Assembly: GCF_005405925.1 (NCBI RefSeq)
Contig: NZ_BJHV01000001.1
Coordinates: forward strand, 1,860,001 to 1,924,000
Length of the DNA stretch: 64,000 bases
Direction of reading: 5' to 3'
Origin: Streptomyces antimycoticus
GTDB lineage: Bacteria; Actinomycetota; Actinomycetes; Streptomycetales; Streptomycetaceae
Below the pieces are notes generated by a model. That model searched no databases and had not been told where the DNA came from. It saw only the letters and a list, made by a program, of their open reading frames with translations. Shown piece after piece: positions 18,129-26,859 of this stretch (its first letter is position 1; each line of letters starts with the position of its first letter). Position numbers and translations under genes: made by a program.

Positions 18129-18818
18129 CTACCAGGGCACGGTCTGGCCCTGGTAGTTGAGGTACTGCAGGCCCGGTTCGCCGCTGTGGCGGTCGATCGT
18201 GTCCACCACGCCGGGGATGGACTGGTCGATGGTCAGCGGCGCGTCCGGTCCGCCGAGTTCGGTGCGGACATGGCCGGGGCACATGAGCAGCAGCGTGTGC
18301 GCGGCGTCGGCGTAGCGGGCGGCGTAGCTGCGCATCAGCTGGTTCAGGGCGGACTTGCTGGCGCGGTAGACGTCCTGACCGCCCCTGGTGTTGAAGCCGA
18401 CGCTGCCCTGGCGCGAGGACATCACGCCGATGGTCCCGGTCGGCGCGACCAGCGAGCGGAGGGACTCGACCACGCGCATCGGGCCGAGCGCGTTGGTGAC
18501 CATGACCTCGACGAACATCTCGGTCGGGACGTCGCCGATCGGAATGTTGCCCCGGGTGATGCCGGCGTTGACGAACAGCAGGTCGAGCGTGCGCTCCGCC
18601 AGGCGCTCGCGCAACGCGGCGATCTGCTCGGGCGCCGTCATGTCCAGCGACTCGACGGTGACCCGGCCTCCGGACGCCTCGGCCAGGTCGTGGAGGCCGG
18701 TGCGCCGATCGCCCCGGACGGTCCCGATGACGTCCCAGCCGCGGTGTGCGTACTCGGTGGCGAGGGCGAGTCCGAGGGTGCGGGAGGCCCCGACGATCAG
18801 AGCGGTCTTGCAGCTCAT
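18129..18818 (-). CDS. Short-chain dehydrogenase/reductase
   Basis: A 229-aa classical-size SDR. The cofactor loop is VGASRTLG at about 9-16, and LFVNAGITRGN supplies the NAG motif. The catalytic pair is in DVYRASKSALNQL (YxxxK), with Ser in GVMSSRQGSVGF. The start ATG 18818 overlaps the stop of the upstream NmrA-like gene as ATGA, so the two are translationally coupled and probably work on the same substrate. It converges with the acyl-CoA dehydrogenase remnant. Confidence 0.85.
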   Translation of the reverse strand: MSCKTALIVGASRTLGLALATEYAHRGWDVIGTVRGDRRTGLHDLAEASGGRVTVESLDMTAPEQIAALRERLAERTLDLLFVNAGITRGNIPIGDVPTEMFVEVMVTNALGPMRVVESLRSLVAPTGTIGVMSSRQGSVGFNTRGGQDVYRASKSALNQLMRSYAARYADAAHTLLLMCPGHVRTELGGPDAPLTIDQSIPGVVDTIDRHSGEPGLQYLNYQGQTVPW

Positions 18819-19711
18819 GCCTGCACCTCCGGCCTGAGGACCTGCTCGCACCACTCGCGGAAGGTCGTGGGGCTGGTGATGCGAGGCGTGCGGGACACTC
18901 CGTCGTCGAGGCCGTTGTTCTTGGCGTACGCCATGTTGACGTAGCCCTCCACGAGCGCGTCCCCGAGGCCGTGTCCGGCGAGTCCGGCGCGGAACTCCTC
19001 GAGCGACTGGCGCTCGTAGCGGACCGGGCGGCCGAGCACATCGGACATGATGCGCGCCATGTCGACCGCCGAAAGGTCCTCGGGGCCCAGCACCGGGACC
19101 TCGCCCGTCCCCGTCCACGAGCGGTCGAGCAGCAGACCGGCGGCGACCGCGGCGATGTCCCGGGTGGCGGCCGTCGGTGCGGTGCGGTCGGGGGCGGCGA
19201 TGTCGGTGTACACGCCGTCGTCGCGGATCGAGGCCCGCTGCCGCAGCAGGTTGTCCATGAAGGACGGGCAGGCGAGCGCCCGGTAGGCCACGCCGGTGCT
19301 CGCGATGAGGTCGTCCATGGCCAGCGACGCCGTCACATGACCGGCGCGGCCGGCGACGGGGGTGCCGCGGCCGAGCGCCGAGACGCCGACGACGTGTCCG
19401 ATTCCATGGGCCGTGAACGCCTTCGCGGCGGCATGGGTGAACCCGGAGTACGCGGCGTCCATGCTCGGCGCCCGCGGGTCCGGCGGGACCAGCCAGAAGA
19501 CGGCGTCCGCGCCGGCGAAGGCCCGGTCGACGACCTCGGCGTCGCCGTGCGAGCCGGTGACGACGTCGACGCGGGCGCGGACCTCGTCGGGGAGTCTCGC
19601 GGGGTCGCGCACGATGACCCGCAGCTCTTCGCCGCGGTCGGGGGCCTCGCCCAGCAGGATGTCCAGCAGCCGGCCGCCGATGTGGCCGGTGGGAGCGGTG
19701 ATGACGATCAT
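18815..19711 (-). CDS. NmrA-like NAD(P)-binding protein (atypical SDR)
   Basis: A 298-aa Rossmann protein starting MIVITAPTGHIGGRLLDILL, with the atypical-SDR nucleotide motif TAPTGHIGG. There is no YxxxK at the classical position. The C-terminal half (MDDLIASTGVAYRALACPSF then MDNLL) resembles NmrA/HSCARG and NAD(P)H:quinone oxidoreductase 2-type proteins, which sense redox cofactor or reduce quinones. It is divergent from a LysR gene 68 bp away and coupled by ATGA overlap to the following SDR, forming a two-gene LysR-linked operon. Confidence 0.82.
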   Translation of the reverse strand: MIVITAPTGHIGGRLLDILLGEAPDRGEELRVIVRDPARLPDEVRARVDVVTGSHGDAEVVDRAFAGADAVFWLVPPDPRAPSMDAAYSGFTHAAAKAFTAHGIGHVVGVSALGRGTPVAGRAGHVTASLAMDDLIASTGVAYRALACPSFMDNLLRQRASIRDDGVYTDIAAPDRTAPTAATRDIAAVAAGLLLDRSWTGTGEVPVLGPEDLSAVDMARIMSDVLGRPVRYERQSLEEFRAGLAGHGLGDALVEGYVNMAYAKNNGLDDGVSRTPRITSPTTFREWCEQVLRPEVQA

Positions 19712-19779
19712 GCTTTGAGTCTCGGGGCGGCCACCTGCGGACGTCCAATACCCTTCCCGGCAATTGATACCTTCAGGGC

Positions 19780-20592
19780 ATGGATCTCGATCTGCGCAAG
19801 CTCCGCTACTTCGTCGCGGTGGCCGAGCACCGGCACTTCGGCCGTGCGGCGGAACAGCTCTATATCGCCCAGCCGGTCCTCAGCCGCCAGATCAGGGCCT
19901 TCGAGCAGGAGATGGAGTGCACTCTGCTGGTACGGAGCACCCGCAGCGTGGAGCTGACCGATGCCGGGAAGCGGCTCTACGAGGAGGCGCAGCGGATCCT
20001 CGCGACCGTCGCCTCGGCAGTGCGGAGCGTGCACGACGTGGATCGGGGCGTCCAACGGCTCGTGGTCGCCTTCTGCTCCGGGCTGTATGTGTCGGAGGCG
20101 CTCCGGGCGTTCTCATCGCGCCACCCGGAGGTCGAGACCGATGTCGTCCCGGTGCGCTGGTGGGAGCAGGACGCGCCGCTCCGGGACGGCCGGGCCCACG
20201 TCGCCTACCTGCGGCGGCCGTTCGACCACTCGGACTTGCGCATCATCCCCATCGGCCACGAGACCAGGGTCGTCTGCATGCCCGCGGCGCACCCGCTGGC
20301 GTCCCGTCAGGAGCTCACCTCCGCGGACCTCGGCGGCGAGCGGATGCTCGACGCGCCGACGCGACGGACGTCGTCGCTCGAAGAGAAGTTCGAGCTCATC
20401 GCCTCCGGACAGGGCATCGCGCTCGTCCCGCTGAGCGTCGCGCGGTCCTACTCCCGCCCCGATCTCGTCCACATCCCCGTCACGGACGCCCCATCGGTCG
20501 AGAACTGCCTGGCCGTCCTCGCGGACCGGCGGGAGAAGGTGCTGAGCGATTTCCTGGAGATCGCCACCGCGACGCTGCGGGCCACCACCTGA
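19780..20592 (+). CDS. LysR-family transcriptional regulator
   Basis: A 270-aa LysR protein, somewhat short for the family (about 300). The N-terminal HTH is classic: RKLRYFVAVAEHRHFGRAAE then QLYIAQPVLSRQIRAFEQEM. The effector domain begins near residue 85 (RLVVAFCSGLYVSEALRAFS). It is divergent from the NmrA/SDR pair, the normal configuration for LysR control. ATG 19780 is used; the 68-bp shared promoter leaves little room for an upstream start. Confidence 0.88.
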   Translation: MDLDLRKLRYFVAVAEHRHFGRAAEQLYIAQPVLSRQIRAFEQEMECTLLVRSTRSVELTDAGKRLYEEAQRILATVASAVRSVHDVDRGVQRLVVAFCSGLYVSEALRAFSSRHPEVETDVVPVRWWEQDAPLRDGRAHVAYLRRPFDHSDLRIIPIGHETRVVCMPAAHPLASRQELTSADLGGERMLDAPTRRTSSLEEKFELIASGQGIALVPLSVARSYSRPDLVHIPVTDAPSVENCLAVLADRREKVLSDFLEIATATLRATT

Positions 20593-20599
20593 GCGATCG

Positions 20600-21154
20600 G
20601 CGGCCACGCGCGGTGGTGGACGGGGCCTGGCGATGCCCGTCCCACAAGGAGCGCAGGCGCGGGCGGGGATCGGTCCGGACCGCCGAGACGGTGTCGAAGC
20701 GCATGGTGGTGCGGTGCCGGGTGTCGTACGCGGGCCAGCCGGGGTCTCCGTCGGTGGCGAAGGAGACCCAGGCGTGGTGCATGGCGTCGGCCACCTGCCG
20801 CGGGAGGCGGTCGCCGAGCAGCGGGGTCAGCGCCGGATCGTGAAGGTTGCCGAGGACGAAGGGGACATCGACAGCGGCGGCGGCACCGCCGGCGATGGCC
20901 TCGATCGGGGGTACCGGCAGCAGATCGCCGTCGACGACCGAGGAGCTGATCGGCAGGGGCGGGATAGGGCGCCTTCGGTGCGGTGGCCCCATGGGCCAGG
21001 GCGTCGCGAACGCCCTGCCAGGGCTGGACGGGCCGCGGCGGCAGGAAGCGGTTCGGGCCGAAGGGCGGCGCGGCGTAGGGGAGCCCTTGAACGCGGCGAT
21101 TCCGCGGATGGACACACCGAGCAGGGCGCCGCTGGGCGTGGAGACGGTGACCAT
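20600..21154 (-). pseudogene. Type B carboxylesterase remnant with internal deletion
   Basis: ATG 21154 opens MVTVSTPSGALLGVSIRGIA then AFKG. Another frame continues LPYAAPPFGPNRFLPPRPVQ then PWQGVRDALAHGATAPKAPY, the N-terminus of type B carboxylesterases. The reading then jumps to the C-terminal part: VDGDLLPVPPIEAIAGGAAA, VDVPFVLGNLHDPALTPLLG and HAWVSFATDGDPGWPAYDT. The central region with the GESAG serine and most of the fold is missing, and at least one frameshift (about 21090) is present. Confidence 0.7.
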
Positions 21155-21311
21155 GGGAGTCCTTATCTCGGGGGTGGAGCACCGGCGGCCCGCTTGTCCA
21201 CCCACCTGGACGAGCACGACGAAGATGACGGGGCGAAGGGGAAGAGCCTGCACGGTGATCGCGCGAGCGGAAGGTACGTTGGCACGCACCGAATGGAATA
21301 CGGGGGACATC

Positions 21312-21887
21312 ATGGCCGCGAGGACATCGGCAGGCGGGGCGCGGAGGATGCGGGCGCGTCAGGCGGGAGCGGGTCTGGGGCTGGCGGTGCTGACCGCTCT
21401 GGCCGTGGCCGGCTGCGGAGGGTCGGACGAGACCGACGGGGCGCCCTCGCGCGCCGACCAGCCGTCGGCGTCCCGTTCCGCGTCGCCGTCCACAAGCCCT
21501 TCCGGGAGTCGCAGCCCCTCGGCGAAACCCTCCGTGTCGGCGGCGGACGGGCGTGATGTCGCCGCCTGTGCGGACGGCAACTGCGAGATCGCGGTGTCCG
21601 GTCCGGTGACGGTCCGGTTCAAGAGCCCGGCCGGTCCGGCGACGCTGTCGGTGACCGAGGTCGGGCCGAACAAGGTCGAGTACACGGTGAAGTCGGGCAA
21701 TGGCCGGTCCCAGGGCGGGGCGAGCGGCCCGGGCCAGGGGTGCATCACCGTGCTGCGCGACCACGGCAGCAGCAACTCGTGCGGAAGGGTGGGCACCATG
21801 CGGCCGGCCGCTCAGCCCGGCGCCGTGGTGATCCTGATGGCGGCCGGGGAGGACGGCACGGCGATCCTGCGGATCGTCTCCAGGTGA
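21312..21887 (+). CDS. Putative secreted lipoprotein, unknown function
   Basis: A 191-aa product with a lipoprotein signal: basic N-terminus, hydrophobic GLGLAVLTALAVAGC with the lipobox VAGC (lipidated Cys at about residue 36). A Ser/Pro-rich linker follows (SASRSASPSTSPSGSRSPSA), then a compact domain of about 110 residues with two CxC-like spaced cysteines (VAACADGNCEIAVSG) and further Cys at QGCITV and NSCGRV. The domain is predicted beta-rich and extracytoplasmic. ATG 21312 is chosen for signal-peptide length. The family is not recognised. It converges with the RpiR gene, 13 bp apart. Confidence 0.72.
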   Translation: MAARTSAGGARRMRARQAGAGLGLAVLTALAVAGCGGSDETDGAPSRADQPSASRSASPSTSPSGSRSPSAKPSVSAADGRDVAACADGNCEIAVSGPVTVRFKSPAGPATLSVTEVGPNKVEYTVKSGNGRSQGGASGPGQGCITVLRDHGSSNSCGRVGTMRPAAQPGAVVILMAAGEDGTAILRIVSR

Positions 21888-21900
21888 CCGGCCCCGGGGG

Positions 21901-22818
21901 TCAGCTCTCCACCGGCGGGCTGCCGGGGGAACGGGAGTGGCGGATGCCCGCCTCGTAGGTCTCCTTGAGGTGCTGGAGGGTGTCGTCGAAGTGGCGCGCC
22001 GCGTAGGTGGCGTAGAGGATGTCGATCAGCAGGAGCTGGCCCCACTTCGAGGTGACGGACTCCCCGTACAGCCCCTCCCCCGTGACGTTCGAGGTGAACA
22101 GCGGTACATCGCTGAGCTCCGCCAGCGGGCTGTCCTGGGCCGAGGTGATGCCGATCGAGGTGGCCCCGGTCTGCCGGGCGAGCCGCATGGCGTCCACGAT
22201 CGCGGTGGACTTGCCGGAGTCGCTGATGCCGATCAGCACATCCCGCGGCGTCAGGATGGTGGCCAGCATGACCTGCACACTCTGGTCACGGTAGAGCAGA
22301 CACTTCTTGCCCGCCCGGGTGAACCGCATGACCCCCTCCTCCGCGGCGATGCTGGAGGAGCCCATGCAGCAGAACACCACGGCGTCCGCGTCGTGCAGCA
22401 GGTCCACGGCTCGGCTGATGGCGTCGCCGCTGACCTGCTTGGCGGTCTGTGTCAGCGTCTGGCGGCTGCTGCGCTCGATCTTGCCGACGATGGCGGGGGG
22501 CTCGTCGCCGCGGAGGATGCCCTCGTAGACGAACTCCTCGTCCCGGCCCGCGCCGGCCGACCGGGTGGCGAAGGTGGCCTCGGCGAGGCTGAGGCGGAGC
22601 GAGTGATAGCTGTCCATGCGCAGCTCGCGGACGAACCGGGAGACCGTCGACTCGGCCACTCCGCAGGCCGAGGCGAGCTGCGAAATGGTCATCGACTGCG
22701 CCTGCTGGGGGTGGGCCAGCAGATACTCGCCGATCTGGCGCAGCGCGCCCGGTAGGTAGGGCAGCTTGCTGGTGATGAGGTGCAGCACATTGCCGGCCTC
22801 ATCCGCCGGGACAGCCAT
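21901..22818 (-). CDS. RpiR/MurR-family transcriptional regulator (HTH + SIS domain)
   Basis: A 305-aa regulator, last gene of the thirteen-gene minus-strand operon. The N-terminal HTH_6 domain reads MTISQLASACGVAESTVSRF then VRELRMDSYHSLRLSLAEA. The C-terminal SIS (phosphosugar-binding) domain spans about 115-260, with DADAVVFCCMGSSSIAAEEG and LIGISDSGKSTAIVDAMRLA. ATG 22818 has CGGAG upstream and lies 16 nt after the natural stop of the preceding gene. As sequenced, a frameshift in that gene makes one continuous frame through into RpiR, which I regard as accidental. It probably senses a sugar phosphate made by this pathway and binds the sites at 34724-34808. Confidence 0.88.
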   Translation of the reverse strand: MAVPADEAGNVLHLITSKLPYLPGALRQIGEYLLAHPQQAQSMTISQLASACGVAESTVSRFVRELRMDSYHSLRLSLAEATFATRSAGAGRDEEFVYEGILRGDEPPAIVGKIERSSRQTLTQTAKQVSGDAISRAVDLLHDADAVVFCCMGSSSIAAEEGVMRFTRAGKKCLLYRDQSVQVMLATILTPRDVLIGISDSGKSTAIVDAMRLARQTGATSIGITSAQDSPLAELSDVPLFTSNVTGEGLYGESVTSKWGQLLLIDILYATYAARHFDDTLQHLKETYEAGIRHSRSPGSPPVES

Positions 22819-22834
22819 GACTCGCTCCGTGGTC

Positions 22835-23763
22835 TCAGGAAGGGACGGTAAGTACCCGTAGCAGATTCTCCACGGCCGCGCGGGTGGCGCGCTCCACACT
22901 CTCTCTGGTGTACCCCCGATATGGGGTGTGGTGATCACCTGCGGGTGGTGGAGCAGCTCCTGGGGTGCGGGCGGCTCCTGGTCGTACACATCGGTGGCGT
23001 ACCCGATGAGCCTGCCCCCGGCGAGGGCTTCGAGGACCGCGCCGTCGTCGACCAGGCTCGAGCGGGCGGTGTTGACCAGATAGCCACCGGGCCGCATGGC
23101 CGCGAGGGCGCGCTTGTCGATCAGTGGCCGCTGCGCGGGAGGACAGTGCAGGGTCACCGCGTCCGAGCAGGCGAGCAGGTCCTCCATCGTGGTGTACGAG
23201 AAGTCCCCGGCGGGGGTGAACGCCGGATCGGGGAACGCGTCGAAGGCGCGTACGGACATGCCGAGCCCGAGGCCGAGCCGGACGACCCGGCGGCCGATCT
23301 GCCCGCACCCCACGACCCCGAGGGTGCGTCCCACCACCTCCCGGCCCTCGATCCGCTGCCACCGGTCGGCCTTGAGCGCCGCGTCCTGCGGTGGGATGCG
23401 GCGCAGCCCGGCGAGCAGGAGGGCGATGGCGAGTTCGGCGACGCCCTGGGCGTTGGCTCCGGCGGCGGTCTCGACGGCCACCCCCTGTTCGGCGGCGGCG
23501 GTCAGGTCGACGGAGTCGACACCGACCCCGTTGCGGCTGATGACCTTCAGGCCGGGGGCCGCGGCCAGCACCTCGCGGGTGATGGGCTCGACCCCGGCGA
23601 GATAGCCGACGCACGCGGGCAGGAACCGCAGCTGTTCCTCCCGGGTGGGCTGCCGCCCGGGGGTGGGGAAGACCACGTCGTAGCCCGCCGCCTCCAGGGC
23701 GGCCAGCGCGGGGTGGCCGCCCTGGGACAGCGAGCGGGGCGTCACGGCGATCCGGGCCGTCAC
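22835..23763 (-). pseudogene. D-2-hydroxyacid dehydrogenase (SerA-like), frameshifted near its 3' end
   Basis: NAD-dependent D-2-hydroxyacid dehydrogenase, about 309 aa if the frame is repaired. Seen: ISRNGVGVDSVDLTAAAEQG, the Rossmann motif VVGCGQIGRRVVRLGLGLGM, the catalytic Arg region GGYLVNTARSSLVDDGAVLE, Glu in ATDVYDQEPPAPQELLHHPQ and His in VITTPHIGG. After HIGG the family continuation YTRESVERATRAAVENLLRV-LTVPS-stop lies in another frame. One G is missing from the run at about 22911-22916. All catalytic residues precede the break. GTG 23763 overlaps the isomerase stop as GTGA. It could reduce a 2-keto sugar acid; the substrate is inference. Confidence 0.75.
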
Positions 23764-24341
23764 TGGGCCCACTTCGGGTTGTCCACGACCGCCGGGGCGC
23801 CGTCGCGCTCCACCACGATCTTGCGGAAGCCCTTGGACTCGATGGTGCCGTAGTCGTGTCCGGCGTGGCCGGGGAAGGCGAAGAAGGTGATCAGCGGCTC
23901 ATCGGGCGAGGTGTTGATGGAGCGGTGGGCGTACCGGCCGGGGACGTAGACGCCCTGGCCGGGGGTGAACTCCTCCCACTGCACATCGCCCTCGGGGTTC
24001 TCCATCATCATCAGGCCCCGGCCGCGCAGGCAGTAGTAGATCTCGGCGGTGTCGAGGACGGAGTGGAAGTGGCCCTTGGTCATGAAGTACTCGTCGCCGA
24101 CCTTGCCCGGGTAGGTGATGCTGGTGCCGTAGGCCACCTCGCCCGAGCTCTGGGGGACGCCCATGTCGAAGAACTCGTAGACCAGCACGTCCTCTTCGGC
24201 CAGCCGCCGCGCGGCCTCCTGGTCGGCGTACATCCCGGCCATGGCGGAGATGCGGCGCTGGAGCGGCTTCTTGGTCTGGGAGAGCCCGGTGACGAGGCTG
24301 AAGTCGGTGACGACGGCGGGGCGGGGGGCGGTGGCGCTCAT
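23760..24341 (-). CDS. Cupin-type glucose-6-phosphate isomerase
   Basis: A 193-aa cupin phosphoglucose isomerase of the archaeal-type family, interconverting glucose-6-P and fructose-6-P or acting on a related sugar phosphate. Metal-binding motif 1 is TKGHFHSVLDTAEIYYCLRG (His, His, Glu), and motif 2 contains VYVPGRYAHRSINTS (His). TSITYPGKVGDEYFMTKGHF is the conserved segment before the metal site. The start overlaps the stop of the shikimate-dehydrogenase-like gene (ATGA) and its own stop overlaps the next start (GTGA), so it is tightly operonic. A second, non-homologous isomerase in a catabolic operon is unusual and suggests a dedicated substrate flux. Confidence 0.87.
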   Translation of the reverse strand: MSATAPRPAVVTDFSLVTGLSQTKKPLQRRISAMAGMYADQEAARRLAEEDVLVYEFFDMGVPQSSGEVAYGTSITYPGKVGDEYFMTKGHFHSVLDTAEIYYCLRGRGLMMMENPEGDVQWEEFTPGQGVYVPGRYAHRSINTSPDEPLITFFAFPGHAGHDYGTIESKGFRKIVVERDGAPAVVDNPKWAQ

Positions 24342-25299
24342 GCGGTCTCCTTGGTGACGTCGCGGGCGATGCGGGACAGCCGCTCGAAGGCGGGGCCGTG
24401 GGTGGGGATGTCGATGTGGAAGACCTCGGCCATGACGCGGGTCCAGCCGTGGATGAAGTACAGCCAGCCGTCGACGACGTTCAGCTCGCGGGCGTCCCGC
24501 TGGGCCCGTGCCTGGTCCAGGAAGACCAGGTCGCCGCGGTAGTTGAAGTCCCAGGCGATGCCGTCCTGGGGGAAGCGGGCGGCGTCGGTCAGCGGGGATC
24601 CGGGCCGGTCCTTGCCGAGTCCGGTCGCGTTGACCACGACGGAGCCGGGCGCCAGTGTCCGCAGCTGGGCGTCGTTGTCGCGTGCCTCGGGGGCGAGCTG
24701 GTACTCGATCGGGATGGTGAAGCCGAGGCGTTCGTGGACGGTACGCATCTCGCGCAGCCGGGCCTCGCGGCGGCCTGTGACCACGATGCGGGAGGGGACG
24801 TCGCCACCGGCCGCCGCGCGGTTGTGCAGGTACAGGGTGAGGGCGAGGGACGAGCCGCCCGCCCGAGCAACAGCAGCTCGCCCCCGGTGCGGGACCAGTG
24901 GCCGTCGGACACGATGGCCTCCAGCGCCAGGCCGCTGGTGAGGGGGTCCATGGCGTGGCCCCACAGTTGGCCGCCGCGCTTGGAGATGCTGCTGACCTCG
25001 TCCAGCAGCTCGGTTTCGTGGCCGACGCCGTCGAACAGCTCGTGGGCGGCCTTGTAGAGGTTGAGCTTGTGGGTGGTGACCAGCGCGCCCAGCGAGTGCG
25101 GGTCGTGCTTGATGAAGTCGACGGCCTCCCGGTAGTGGCCGGGCGTGTCGTCCAGCGGAAGGTCGATGCCCTCGATGACGGCGTCGAGGTTCAGCTCCCG
25201 CGCCCAGGCCGGAAAGACCTTCATGATGGACGACTTGGTGGTGGTGACGCCGATGAAGTACATCGTCGGGCGGGCGGCGGCGTGATACGTCCGCGGCAT
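24338..25299 (-). pseudogene. Shikimate-dehydrogenase-like oxidoreductase, one-base frameshift
   Basis: The N-terminal part (from ATG 25299, AGGAG upstream) reads MYFIGVTTTKSSIMKVFPAW and contains LGALVTTHKLNLYKAAHELF, matching the AroE substrate domain with its key Lys. The C-terminal part in another frame reads GGSSLALTLYLHNRAAAGGD, SRIVVTGRREARLREM, VVVNATGLGKDRPGSPLTDA and WDFNYRGDLVFLDQARAQRD, the NAD(P)-binding domain. The join ELLLLG-AGGSSLAL needs one extra G at about 24862-24864. About 320 aa if repaired. Operon context argues for a catabolic role on a polyhydroxylated acid or ketone rather than aromatic biosynthesis. Confidence 0.72.
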
Positions 25300-25355
25300 A
25301 GGGGTTTCTCCTTCTGAGGAGCCGTGCGGTGGTACGGGCCGGATGGGCGGCCGGG

Positions 25356-26855
25356 TCAGTGCTCCTCCCAGTCCCGGGCGCAGCCCACCGCCTTCTGCCA
25401 GCCCGCGTAGAGCCGGTCGGCCCGGGCGCGGTCCATCGCGCAGTCGAAGCGGCGCTCGAGCCGGAAGGTGCCGGTCAGCTCGGCCCGGTCCGTCCAGAAC
25501 CCGGTGGCCAGGCCGGCGAGGAAGGCCGCGCCGCGGGCCGAGGACTCGATGACGGTGGGGCGCAGCACGGGGACGTCGAGGATGTCGGCCTGGAACTGCA
25601 TGAGGAAGTTGTTGGCGGTGGCTCCGCCATCGACCTTGATCTCCCGGGTGGAGATGCCCGAGTCAGCCTCCATGCAGGTGATGACGTCGCGGATCTGGTA
25701 GGCGATGGACTCCAGCGTGGCGCGGATGACGTGCTTGCGGCTGGCGCCGCGGGTCAGGCCGAGGATGGCGCCGCGGGCGTACTGGTCCCAGTACGGGGCG
25801 GCGAGCCCGACGAAGGCCGGTACGACATAGACGCCGTTGGTGTCGGGGACGTGCCGGGCGGCGTACTCGGTGTCCTCGGCGTCGTAGACGATCTGCAGCT
25901 CGTCGCGCAGCCACTGGATGGAGGCGGCGGCCACGAAGATCAGACCTTCCAGGGCGTACTCCACGCCGCCGTCGAGGCCCCAGGCGATGGTGGTGAGCAT
26001 GCCGCTGTCGCTGAAGACGGGGCTGTCGCCGGTGTTGAGGACCAGTGAGGCCCCGGTGCCGTACGTGGCCTTCACCGTGCCCACCTCGAAGCACGACTGG
26101 CCGAACAGCGCGCCCTGCTGGTCGCCGACGGCCGAGGCGACCGGGATCCGGGCGCCGAGCAGCACCGACTCCTCGGTGTGGCCGTAGACCTCGCTGGTGG
26201 GGCGCACCTCGGGCAGGATCGCGCGGGGGATGTCGAGCTCGTCGAGCAGCCGCTGGTCCCAGTCGAGTCGGGTGATGTCGAACAGCATGGTGCGCGAGGC
26301 GTTGGTGTAGTCGGTGACGTGTGCGGCGCCGCCGGTGAGGTTCCAGATCAGCCAGCTGTCGACGGTGCCGAACGCGAGCTCGCCACGGTCGGCGCGCTGC
26401 CGTGCGCCGGGGACGTTGTCGAGGATCCACTTCACCTTGGTGCCGGAGAAGTAGGCGTCGATGATCAGCCCGGTGGTGCGCTTGACGTGTTCTTCCAGGC
26501 CGCGGGCCTTGAGTTCTTCGCACAGCCCGGCGGTGCGGCGGTCCTGCCAGACGATCGCGTGGTGGATGGGCTCACCGGTGGCGCGGTCCCAGATCACCAC
26601 CGTCTCGCGCTGGTTGGTGACACCGATGGCGGCGATGTCCTCGGCACCGCATTCGGCCTGGGCCAGCACCTGCTTGGCGACGGTGACCTGGGTGTTCCAG
26701 ATGTCGAGCGGGTTGTGCTCGACCCAGCCGGGCTGCGGATAGATCTGGGGGAACTCCTGGCTTTCGACCGCGGCGATGTCGCCCGCCTTGTCGAAGAGGA
26801 TGGCCCGGATGCTGGTGGTACCCGCGTCGAGGGCCATGACGTAGCGGTGGGTCAT
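25356..26855 (-). CDS. Glycerol-kinase-type FGGY carbohydrate kinase
   Basis: A 499-aa FGGY kinase very close to GlpK. Seen: phosphate loop ALDAGTTSIRAILFDKAGDI, NQRETVVIWDRATGEPIHHA (the Arg-Glu pair contacting glycerol), GLIIDAYFSGTKVKWILDNV (Tyr), and catalytic Asp in VASAVGDQQGALFGQ. AFVGLAAPYWDQYARGAILG and the ATP-site VDGGATANNFLMQFQADIL are also present. All GlpK ligand residues seem kept, so glycerol is the first guess. No glycerol facilitator or glycerol-3-phosphate dehydrogenase is nearby, so another small polyol or ketose is possible. It starts 4 bp after the upstream dehydrogenase stop. Confidence 0.88.
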   Translation of the reverse strand: MTHRYVMALDAGTTSIRAILFDKAGDIAAVESQEFPQIYPQPGWVEHNPLDIWNTQVTVAKQVLAQAECGAEDIAAIGVTNQRETVVIWDRATGEPIHHAIVWQDRRTAGLCEELKARGLEEHVKRTTGLIIDAYFSGTKVKWILDNVPGARQRADRGELAFGTVDSWLIWNLTGGAAHVTDYTNASRTMLFDITRLDWDQRLLDELDIPRAILPEVRPTSEVYGHTEESVLLGARIPVASAVGDQQGALFGQSCFEVGTVKATYGTGASLVLNTGDSPVFSDSGMLTTIAWGLDGGVEYALEGLIFVAAASIQWLRDELQIVYDAEDTEYAARHVPDTNGVYVVPAFVGLAAPYWDQYARGAILGLTRGASRKHVIRATLESIAYQIRDVITCMEADSGISTREIKVDGGATANNFLMQFQADILDVPVLRPTVIESSARGAAFLAGLATGFWTDRAELTGTFRLERRFDCAMDRARADRLYAGWQKAVGCARDWEEH

Positions 26856-26859
26856 GGAG

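Noticed and set aside
21901..23772. Bifunctional dehydrogenase-RpiR protein
   Set aside because: The fusion depends on one missing G; the normal dehydrogenase end and the RpiR start are both preserved.
25356..26855. Reading the 21.9-34.5 kb operon as simple glycerol catabolism because of the GlpK-like kinase
   Set aside because: No glycerol facilitator or glycerol-3-phosphate dehydrogenase is present, and the operon carries a sugar importer, aldolase and sugar isomerase.
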